Position numbers and translations under genes: made by a program
Notes under the pieces: generated by a model
Told to the model about the DNA's origin: nothing
The model's input: only the letters and a program-made list of their open reading frames with translations
Database searches by the model: none
Assembly (NCBI GenBank): GCA_025548565.1
Contig: JAJLPB010000018.1
Span: forward strand, 57,781 to 121,780
DNA from: Rugamonas sp. A1-17
Lineage (GTDB): Bacteria > Pseudomonadota > Gammaproteobacteria > Burkholderiales > Burkholderiaceae_D
Length of the DNA: 64,000 bases
Direction: 5' to 3'
Shown here: in pieces, positions 23,636 to 30,723 of the stretch
How the letters are laid out: each line of letters starts with the position of its first letter
How positions within the stretch are numbered: the stretch's first letter is position 1

Positions 23636-25033
23636 ATGATCACCAAGAAAGTCATCGCCTGGGCAGTGGCCGCTGCCTTCCTGAGCCAGGCGGCAAACGC
23701 CGGCGACAACGGCATGCAGCAGCTGTTCGACGACATGGGTGCCTTCGGCAACGTCACCGGCCCCGGCGCCTACCGGGCCCAGGGGATGAACGTCGTCACC
23801 GGCGGCAACCTGTTCATGCGCACGCCACAGCGCAACTACAACCCCGGCAGTGTCACGCTGCCCAGCCTGAAGATGGGCTGCGGCGGCATTGACCTCTACG
23901 CCGGGTCGTTCTCGTTCATCTCCAAGTCGGAGCTTGTGAGCATGATGAAAAACATCGGCTCAAGCGCGGTGTCGTACGCCTTCAAGCTCGCGCTCGATTC
24001 GATCAGTCCGCAGATCAACAAGACCCTGACCGAGCTGCAGCAGACCGCACAGGACCTCAACGCCATGAACATCAATTCCTGCGAAGCCGGCGAAGCCGTC
24101 GCGCGCGGCGTGGGCGGCGACTGGCAGCGCTCCGCCCAGTATTTCGCCAAGGTGACCGCCCCCGTTACCGGGCTTTTTACTGACCACAGCGAGGCGCGCG
24201 AGGCGGTCCAGGGCGATAACGCCAAGGTCAACGCCGCCATATCGGCCGTGACCGACCCCGCCACCAAGGAGCAGGTACAGCCCGGCAACATCGCCTGGCG
24301 CGCGCTGTCGCGACTTGCGGGGCTGGATGTGGACGACCGCAAGATCCTCATGGCCCTGTCGGGCACCACCATTATCTCCCCCGACCAAGCGGCAGACCAG
24401 CCCCCGCTGTACAAGGAGCCCAAGGCCATCACTATCCAGCAGTTCATCCGGGGCAACGAGAACGGCAAGCTACCCGTCTACGGTTGTGTCGACAGCACCA
24501 CCCCGGAAGGCTGCCTCGTGCTTTCCGATGACGAGCTGGCCGTGACTCCGTTCGCGCAGAAGGTGGAGACCAAGCTGCTCGCGATCGCCAACAAATTCAA
24601 AAACAACATCGCGCTCACCCCAGACGAGATCTCGTTCATCAATATCACCGGCCTGCCGGTCTACAAGGCGCTGGCGGTATCGACAGCGGCGCCCAACGTG
24701 GGCCTCGATACGATCTGGATCGGCAAGTACGCCGACCTGATCGCCGCCGAGTACGCGTACCAGTACATCGTGCAGGCGACGCACCAGATCAAACAGGCCT
24801 ATTCCCAGGCTTCATCCGGCGCTCCCGCAATGGCGATCGAGGACATGAAAACCATGTCGGCCAACGTCGACCGTTTGCGCACGGACGCGCGGGAGGAGGT
24901 GCGACTTGCCTACTCGAAGGTCGAGTCGGTCAACAAGATCGCCGAGGAAGTGATCTACATGGAGCGCAACCTTATGGCGAGCCTGCCGGCCAACCTCGCC
25001 GGCAACCTGCGGTTCGCCTCAGCCGGAAAATAA
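23636..25033 (+). CDS. traH: Conjugal transfer protein TraH
   Basis: The 465-residue periplasmic protein (F TraH 458) has a signal peptide (KKVIAWAVAAAFLSQAANA), then the family signatures FDDMGAFGNVTGPGAYRAQ, YNPGSVTLPSLKMGCGGID and FSFISKSELVSMM, with a long coiled-coil C-terminus. It takes part in F-pilus assembly and retraction with TraF, TraW, TraU and TrbI. I chose ATG 23636, with AGGAG about ten bases upstream; the longer frame is a shadow of traF. Confidence 0.94.
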   Translation: MITKKVIAWAVAAAFLSQAANAGDNGMQQLFDDMGAFGNVTGPGAYRAQGMNVVTGGNLFMRTPQRNYNPGSVTLPSLKMGCGGIDLYAGSFSFISKSELVSMMKNIGSSAVSYAFKLALDSISPQINKTLTELQQTAQDLNAMNINSCEAGEAVARGVGGDWQRSAQYFAKVTAPVTGLFTDHSEAREAVQGDNAKVNAAISAVTDPATKEQVQPGNIAWRALSRLAGLDVDDRKILMALSGTTIISPDQAADQPPLYKEPKAITIQQFIRGNENGKLPVYGCVDSTTPEGCLVLSDDELAVTPFAQKVETKLLAIANKFKNNIALTPDEISFINITGLPVYKALAVSTAAPNVGLDTIWIGKYADLIAAEYAYQYIVQATHQIKQAYSQASSGAPAMAIEDMKTMSANVDRLRTDAREEVRLAYSKVESVNKIAEEVIYMERNLMASLPANLAGNLRFASAGK

Positions 25034-25045
25034 CGGGAGCTAGCG

Positions 25046-27931
25046 ATGGCCAGTTTCGATGTCTACGCATACTTCAATGTCGACCAGCTGGCCACGCTGA
25101 TGGATGGCATCGCCGCCATCACAGCCAGCGGCGACTTCCTCGATGTCTTCCGCCTGGTCGCCATGCTCGCCTTCCTCGTCTTTATCGCGGGCATGGCGAC
25201 GGGCAAGTCGCAGGACCCCATCGAGTTCTTCAGGTGGCTGCTGATGGTCGTCATCATCCACTCCCTGCTCCTGGTACCCAAGGCCGATGTTGTCCTGATC
25301 GACCGCACCGGCACCTCCCCGCCCACGGTTCGGTCGAACGTGCCGATCGGGCTTGCTTTCTTCGCGTCGGTCACCTCGCACGTGGGAGACACACTGACCC
25401 GCACGTTCGAGACGGTCTTCGCGCTGCCCAACGACCTGCAATTCCAGAAGAACGGCATCATGTTCGGCAATACCGTGTTGGTCGACACGCTGCAGACCGT
25501 ACCGACCAACACCTCGTTCCGGGACGACCTGATCTCATTCATCAACAGTTGCACCTATTACGACATTATCAACGGCCGCATTTCACAGGATGTGTTCGCG
25601 CGCGCCGACGACGCCTGGACGGTGATGTCGAACACCTCCAACACGCTCAGCGCCAGGATGTCGACGTCGCCTACCGGCAGTATGGTATGCGCGGCCGCCT
25701 ATACCGATCTGAACAATCGCTGGGGTGCCGAGATCACTCAAACCATGCAGACGCGCGGCCGTGTTCTGAACCCGCACGCGATCGACAACGTGGCGGCGGG
25801 CGCCGCCCTGAGTTCGCAGATCACCAGCACCTACACCCAGCTTACCAATATCGCCAAGTCGGCCACCGATATGCTACGCCAGAACATGACGCTCAATTCT
25901 GTGCGCGATTCGCAGATGGTCTCGGCCCAGCATCTCGACGCCCCCAGCGCCGCCATCGTCGCCGCCGCCCAGTCCCAGGCTGAAATGACAGCCAATACGA
26001 ACTACCTCACCATGGCGCGTGTGGCAGAAAGGGCAGCTCCGGTGATCCGCAACGTGATCGAGTTGATCTGCTATGCGGTGTTCCCGCTGGTGATCCTCCT
26101 GCTGATCGTGGCGGGGGAGCATGCCGGCAAGATCCTCAAGGCATACGTGATGTCGCTGGTGTGGGTCCAGCTGATACCGCCGCTGTACGCGATCCTCAAC
26201 TTCGCCATGACGACGGCTTCCCGCTCCACCCTGGTCGGCGTCGCCGAATCGACGACCACGGCCGCCGCCGTCAACCTGGTCAACATCGGTCAGATGAGTC
26301 AACGCGGCTTGTCCGAATCGGCGATGGCCGGCTATCTGACCCTGTGCCTGCCGCTGATCGCCTACGCCCTGGTCAAAGGGGGCGAGATCGGCGGTTCGGC
26401 ACTGTTCAGTGCCGCAATGGGGCCTGCGAAGGGCGGCGTCGACGGCTCCGTCGGCAGCGTTGCCACCGGCAACATCAGCCAAGGCAATGTGTCCCTGGAC
26501 ACGACCGCAAGCAACAACGTCAATTCCAACCACTATGACACGGCGCCGTCCATGGCGTCTGGCTTCAGCCGGGTGAGCAGCGCGGCCGGCACCTCCATCT
26601 TCGGCCAGAACGGCGAATTCCGCTTCCAGGGCAACCAGAGCACCTTGGGCCTGAGCGCTAACTTCGGCCAGAAGATCGGCAATGCGCTGAGCAGCGAGGC
26701 TGGCCAGCGCGAGGAGTCGGCGATCCGCGAGACGGCCGCGGCGACCCAGATGCGGACCGCCGCGCTCGTGGAACGCATGGGCATCGTCAAGGCGTTCTCC
26801 GACCAACATGGCACCAACAACCTGCATGACGCCTCGCGCGGGACGCGCTCCGGAATGGCGGTGTCGCAACTGCAGCAGATCGCCGAAAACGTCAACGAGA
26901 AACTGGGCTTGTCGGCCAGCAGCTCGGTCGGCCAGCGCATTGTCGGTACGCTGGCGACAGGCGGCAGGGCGTCGGTCGAGGCGACGGTGGGCGGCGGCCT
27001 CGCCTCTATCCTCCCCGTGTCAGGCAAGGCCTCCGTCAGCGCCGAGACCAGCATCAACTCCCAGAAGATCGACGACGCGAGCAAGCAGAAGACCTTCGAC
27101 GCGGCGGTGGCGTATGCCAAGGACCAGCTGCAAAGCCGCAACGTGACATCCGAGCAGGCCCTCTCGGCCGACTTCCGTACCTCCGAGGCCTACCAGTGGG
27201 GCCAGCAGAACCGCACCGAGTCGGTCAAGGGCGAAGAGGCTGCGATGACCAGCGCGACCCAGCACACGCGCAATTCCGAGTCGGCACGCTCCCAGGCCTT
27301 CGCCCTGTCCCAGCAGGCCAGCACGGTGCAGGAGCAGTGGCTGCACTCCTCCATGGACTACACGGGCTATCTGGCGGACCGACTGCACCAGGACGGCAAG
27401 CTCGACGCCTTCAACATGCTGTACCAGACCGACCCGGACCGAGCCGCTCGCATGGCCGCCTCCTACTTAGCCGAGACCAGCTTCGACGCCATGCCGACGC
27501 CGGCGCGCGTGTCGACCAATCTGCAGGATGTGCAGGATCGCTCCCCCGCCCTATCCGGCAAGTCTGTCGATGGCGAGCATCGCCGCCACCAGTCCGAGGT
27601 GAGCGACGGCACCGCCTCTGCTTACCGCAAGCACCAGGGCGCTGTGCGCGGGCATGGCTACCACCAAGGCGACGTTGCCAACGAAGTCGAGTCGAAGGTG
27701 AACTCGGCCGTCGACGCGAACATGGATGCCATATACCGCCAGGAGGCGGCTATCGCGCCGGCAGTCTCAGCGGGCAAGGAAAAGACCGCCGACCAGCTGC
27801 GGCGCGATGCGCAAATCCCTGGACTGAAGGGTCCAAGTGATAAGCCCGGCCCAGGCAGCGCCGCCGAGCATCAGGACAATGTCCACCGCGATCTGTTCGG
27901 TCCGAAGGATGACAAGAAGTCGAAGCCATAA
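25046..27931 (+). CDS. traG: Conjugal transfer mating-pair stabilisation protein TraG
   Basis: The 961-residue protein (F TraG 938) has an N-terminal inner-membrane domain with hydrophobic segments near residues 35-50, 65-80, 330-360, 370-390 and 425-445, and a long polar C-terminal periplasmic region rich in Ser, Ala and Gln. The start FDVYAYFNVDQLATLMDGIAAI is typical. The N-terminal part is needed for pilus assembly, the C-terminal for mating-pair stabilisation and, in F, for entry exclusion with TraS of the partner. No traS/traT is recognisable downstream. Confidence 0.93.
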   Translation: MASFDVYAYFNVDQLATLMDGIAAITASGDFLDVFRLVAMLAFLVFIAGMATGKSQDPIEFFRWLLMVVIIHSLLLVPKADVVLIDRTGTSPPTVRSNVPIGLAFFASVTSHVGDTLTRTFETVFALPNDLQFQKNGIMFGNTVLVDTLQTVPTNTSFRDDLISFINSCTYYDIINGRISQDVFARADDAWTVMSNTSNTLSARMSTSPTGSMVCAAAYTDLNNRWGAEITQTMQTRGRVLNPHAIDNVAAGAALSSQITSTYTQLTNIAKSATDMLRQNMTLNSVRDSQMVSAQHLDAPSAAIVAAAQSQAEMTANTNYLTMARVAERAAPVIRNVIELICYAVFPLVILLLIVAGEHAGKILKAYVMSLVWVQLIPPLYAILNFAMTTASRSTLVGVAESTTTAAAVNLVNIGQMSQRGLSESAMAGYLTLCLPLIAYALVKGGEIGGSALFSAAMGPAKGGVDGSVGSVATGNISQGNVSLDTTASNNVNSNHYDTAPSMASGFSRVSSAAGTSIFGQNGEFRFQGNQSTLGLSANFGQKIGNALSSEAGQREESAIRETAAATQMRTAALVERMGIVKAFSDQHGTNNLHDASRGTRSGMAVSQLQQIAENVNEKLGLSASSSVGQRIVGTLATGGRASVEATVGGGLASILPVSGKASVSAETSINSQKIDDASKQKTFDAAVAYAKDQLQSRNVTSEQALSADFRTSEAYQWGQQNRTESVKGEEAAMTSATQHTRNSESARSQAFALSQQASTVQEQWLHSSMDYTGYLADRLHQDGKLDAFNMLYQTDPDRAARMAASYLAETSFDAMPTPARVSTNLQDVQDRSPALSGKSVDGEHRRHQSEVSDGTASAYRKHQGAVRGHGYHQGDVANEVESKVNSAVDANMDAIYRQEAAIAPAVSAGKEKTADQLRRDAQIPGLKGPSDKPGPGSAAEHQDNVHRDLFGPKDDKKSKP

Positions 27932-27963
27932 CCATATAACGAGCCAACAGGAGACGGGGATCT

Positions 27964-28299
27964 ATGAATGAGCTTGGTTTGGTATGCATCGGCGTGCTGC
28001 TCGCGCTCGCCTGCATGGGCGCTATCCGATGGATAGATCATGCCGAATTGCGGCGGCGTCGCGTTCATGCCGATGCCGTATTGCGCAGGCATGGCATGAG
28101 CGCCGAACAATATGTCGCTTCCGCTGGCGAACTTGACGGTGAGCTGGTCTCGGCGCTGGATGAACTCGGCAACACCGGTCACATCGTGATCGATGCTAAA
28201 GGCGAGGTAGTCGGCGCCCTGTGCCCGGCCATTAAAAGCAAGCGCTATCTGAAAGTCGTGGCCGACCGCTGCCCTGATGACTTTCGCGCGCGAAAGTAG
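27964..28299 (+). CDS. Unrecognised membrane-anchored protein after traG
   Basis: The 111-residue product has an N-terminal membrane segment (LVCIGVLLALACMGAIRWI) and a soluble part with a small beta motif (GHIVIDAKGEVVGALCPA). ACAGGAGACGGGGATCT precedes the ATG, a good site. Its position where F carries entry-exclusion genes makes such a role thinkable, but the sequence does not show it. The last codons (DDFRARK and stop) are read from a perfect palindrome A. Confidence 0.6.
   Translation: MNELGLVCIGVLLALACMGAIRWIDHAELRRRRVHADAVLRRHGMSAEQYVASAGELDGELVSALDELGNTGHIVIDAKGEVVGALCPAIKSKRYLKVVADRCPDDFRARK
28280..28297. promoter_or_regulatory. Palindrome A, perfect copy
   Basis: ACTTTCGCGCGCGAAAGT, exact, covering the end of the preceding gene and lying 17-34 bases upstream of the next start at 28314. 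Confidence 0.8.
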
Positions 28300-28313
28300 A
28301 AGGACACTTAAGC

Positions 28314-28559
28314 ATGAACATCGAGCAATTCCCCCTTTCCCCCGCAGATCAGGTGCGCTGCCTGGACGCCTTAATTGCGCAGTTACCGGAACACGAGGCG
28401 CAGGCGTTGCTGCAGGTCGCCCGCTGGATGGCCACAGAACGCACGAGCCACGACCCGGTTACCAAAGAAATGGTGATTGGATGGGTAAGAGACATCCTTA
28501 CCGAAGAAGACGAACAGGCCACTGTCCGCACAAACGTCCTTCAATTCGGACGAAAGTAA
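28314..28559 (+). CDS. Unrecognised small soluble protein, 81 residues
   Basis: The product is acidic and helical (FPLSPADQVRCLDALIAQLP, then HEAQALLQVARWMATE), without a known domain. AAGGACACTTAAGC precedes the ATG. A perfect palindrome A ends 16 bases upstream of the start, so a regulator binding there would affect it. It belongs to a short run of small genes closing the transfer operon. Confidence 0.55.
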   Translation: MNIEQFPLSPADQVRCLDALIAQLPEHEAQALLQVARWMATERTSHDPVTKEMVIGWVRDILTEEDEQATVRTNVLQFGRK

Positions 28560-28569
28560 GGAAAATGGC

Positions 28570-28701
28570 ATGGCGGACGAACAGGAACGCGTGGAGCGGA
28601 TAATTATTCAAGTTCAGCGTCGTGCCACGCACCCGCTGACCTATCTACGTAAGCGAGGCGAGCAGCTGCGATTCGCCAATGAATACGACGTGCAGGATTA
28701 G
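28570..28701 (+). CDS. Small basic protein, 43 residues
   Basis: ATG 28570 follows AAGGAAA with suitable spacing, ten bases after the preceding stop. The product is MADEQERVERIIIQVQRRA ... and ends FANEYDVQD. It is highly charged and probably helical; no family recognised. Spacing and ribosome site support a real gene, but the short length limits confidence. Confidence 0.45.
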   Translation: MADEQERVERIIIQVQRRATHPLTYLRKRGEQLRFANEYDVQD

Positions 28702-28883
28702 CTCCATTCCCTGATTAGACCTTGGGTGCAAGACGTCCGGCCGGAAGTACACCCCGAGTTATGCCGGGAAAAGCACACATATGGACTTTCTCCTGCCGGC
28801 GCTACTAGTCCAAGAATCGCCATTTCCTTTTAGCCTCGGCTACTTGCGTTATTGACAGCATAGAGTTCTGACGTGCAGTATTC

Positions 28884-29258
28884 GTGACAATCTGCTCGGT
28901 GGAAGGAAGTTTCTTCGTGCCGGGTCATCGAACTAACTTCTCCGCTGGAGCTCCTTTGCAACATCTACATACCTTCGAAACAAAAGAAGAGGCCGAAGAA
29001 ACTTTACTAAAGTTGGTGGGACCGAAGCGATTGGCTAGTGATCGAGACGGTACCGAAGTAATATACAAATTGTTTGGCGAGTTGACGTGGAGAAATCTTT
29101 ACGCTGTCGGCCTACATAATCTTCCTGAGTTGAAAATCATTCTATCTCAACGGGACTCTGGAGATGCCTATGATAGAAGCCGACATCGCGAAATTATCGT
29201 TGCACTCGAAAATGTTTCGCGAGTGTTCGGACTGACGATTCCTGAGCATTGGCGATGA
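28884..29258 (+). CDS. Hypothetical protein, more A/T-rich than its neighbours
   Basis: The 124-residue frame begins with GTG 28884 directly after an in-frame stop. No ribosome site is obvious, so the start is uncertain. The product (HTFETKEEAEETLLKLVG, then TWRNLYAVGLHNLPELKIIL) looks like a real folded protein but matches no family I know. Base composition is lower in G+C than the surrounding transfer genes, suggesting later insertion between the transfer operon and the relaxase block. Confidence 0.5.
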   Translation: MTICSVEGSFFVPGHRTNFSAGAPLQHLHTFETKEEAEETLLKLVGPKRLASDRDGTEVIYKLFGELTWRNLYAVGLHNLPELKIILSQRDSGDAYDRSRHREIIVALENVSRVFGLTIPEHWR

Positions 29259-29278
29259 CGGCTGGTACGGCAGAAATC

Positions 29279-29515
29279 TTACTCAAACGGTGCTTGGCGA
29301 TGTACGACATTCCACTGAGCCGAGCCAGGTGACTCGAAGCCGGTCGGTTCCGGCATCTTGCGGATCGCATCCCGTTGCCACGTGGTGCTCGGCCCCGGCC
29401 GCTCTCCGAAGCGCTTCAACAGTCGGCCCATCCAGCTGTCGTCGAACCTCGGTTCCTGGGACAATAAAGCGTCAGCGGCCGCATCCGCTTGCTCCTTACT
29501 CAATCGCTGCTTCAT
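29279..29515 (-). CDS. Hypothetical protein, 78 residues
   Basis: I chose ATG 29515 because GAGGAGGACGCC lies just upstream; a longer frame to 29701 is a shadow. The soluble product starts MKQRLSKEQADAAADALL and has RFDDSWMGRLLKRFGERPGP in the middle. No family recognised. It is the last gene of a minus-strand group with a secreted protein and an M48 peptidase. Confidence 0.6.
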   Translation of the reverse strand: MKQRLSKEQADAAADALLSQEPRFDDSWMGRLLKRFGERPGPSTTWQRDAIRKMPEPTGFESPGSAQWNVVHRQAPFE

Positions 29516-29528
29516 GGCGTCCTCCTCG

Positions 29529-29846
29529 TTACTTGCTGACGGTCCTGCGGCTACCAGTGTACACGCACGCGATGATGGCCCCGTTGCCGGGATGGTAGAC
29601 AATGCTCTTGGTGAAGTCGCAAACCTGAATCGCCAGAGTGCTCTTGGCCCAGCCGATATCCAGGATGTCACCTCGCTTGCAACGCTGCAGCGCCTCGGCA
29701 AAGCCCTGCTCGCTCTGGGCCCCCATGCCGAGGGAGCAGACTTTCTCGGTGCCGTCCGGATTGGCGCCGAAAGAATTTTCGCCCAGTGCCGGTGTGCTGC
29801 CGGTGATAATGCACAATGCGATGACGGCGGCGATTGCTTTCTTCAT
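29529..29846 (-). CDS. Small exported protein, 105 residues
   Basis: A strong ribosome site (AGGAGGTACCAA) precedes the ATG. The signal peptide is MKKAIAAVIALCIITGSTPALG. The mature part has three Cys and the hydrophobic, Gly-rich ending FTKSIVYHPGNGAIIACVYTGSRR. Function unknown. Its start overlaps the stop of the M48 peptidase gene by four bases, so both should act in or on the envelope. Confidence 0.65.
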   Translation of the reverse strand: MKKAIAAVIALCIITGSTPALGENSFGANPDGTEKVCSLGMGAQSEQGFAEALQRCKRGDILDIGWAKSTLAIQVCDFTKSIVYHPGNGAIIACVYTGSRRTVSK

Positions 29847-30601
29847 TTGGTACCTCCTGGTTCGTGTTTATTAAGGGTTGCTGGGTCCTTCAGGCGGGCT
29901 ACGCGTGCCCGGAAAGTCGGGTGGGTGCTGAATGCGGATTGCCAGGCTGGGATGTCTCCCAGGACTGCTCCCACGTGCGCCAACGCTGTACGCATGCGGC
30001 CAGCTCCGACCATCCGCGCGGCGTCGCGGTCGGCCGCAAACTCCATCTGCCGCATCGTCCACAGCACGAAGAAATTGGCCGGCACCGCGATCGCCGCCGT
30101 GCTGTGGCCGATGATGGCCAGTGACAGCAGCGACCCGTACATCGTCAGGCGGATCAGGGCATGCCGCAACCTGATGTGGCCGAATTCATGTGCGAGGACT
30201 GACTCCAGCATCTCGTCGTCCATCTGGGCGGCCCTGTCGCTGACCAGAATGGTGACGCCCTTGCCGATTCCGCTCACCATCACGTCGAACTTACTGCTCT
30301 CATAGACGTAGAAACGTGGGAAAGCGACTCCGCTGCCCTTGGCGACTGCGGCGCCGATCCGTCGCACGCGGTGCTGGCGACCGGTGCCGGCGACCTTTCG
30401 CTTGAGCAGGAGCGCGCGCACCATCGGCTCGATCAGCAGCCAGCCATATGCCACGCCAAAGCACGCCCACAACGTCACTGCGAAGCCGAAGTTGCCCCAG
30501 CCGGCCACGGTCTTGGCCAGCGCCTCGACAAGCGCGACCACTGCCAGCAGGCAGATAAACAACAGCACGTAGCGCGTGCGCGTTGAAGGCAATAAGTCCA
30601 T
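29843..30601 (-). CDS. M48-family membrane metallopeptidase
   Basis: The 252-residue protein has two hydrophobic segments at ~10-32 and 35-60 and then the zinc site HEFGH (His138, Glu139, His142) with the third ligand in the helix MEFAADRDA. Additional hydrophobic helices follow the metal site. M48 proteases of this HtpX type degrade or mature membrane proteins. It is coupled to a small exported protein; a role in trimming transfer proteins is possible but not shown. Confidence 0.88.
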   Translation of the reverse strand: MDLLPSTRTRYVLLFICLLAVVALVEALAKTVAGWGNFGFAVTLWACFGVAYGWLLIEPMVRALLLKRKVAGTGRQHRVRRIGAAVAKGSGVAFPRFYVYESSKFDVMVSGIGKGVTILVSDRAAQMDDEMLESVLAHEFGHIRLRHALIRLTMYGSLLSLAIIGHSTAAIAVPANFFVLWTMRQMEFAADRDAARMVGAGRMRTALAHVGAVLGDIPAWQSAFSTHPTFRARVARLKDPATLNKHEPGGTK

Positions 30602-30723
30602 GGATCGGTCCTGTCTGTCCCCTGTTAGGTTCTCCCGCCGCCGCGTACCTGCGGCGCCGAATTTCCTCTATGTTGCACCAAAAATTGGCCGGAGAGCTCC
30701 AAGCCGTCCAGCGGTGCAGCGCC

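Noticed and set aside
28277..28603. Plus-strand frame starting inside palindrome A
   Set aside because: It overlaps the better supported 28314-28559 gene in another frame, has no ribosome site and an Arg-rich shadow-like product.
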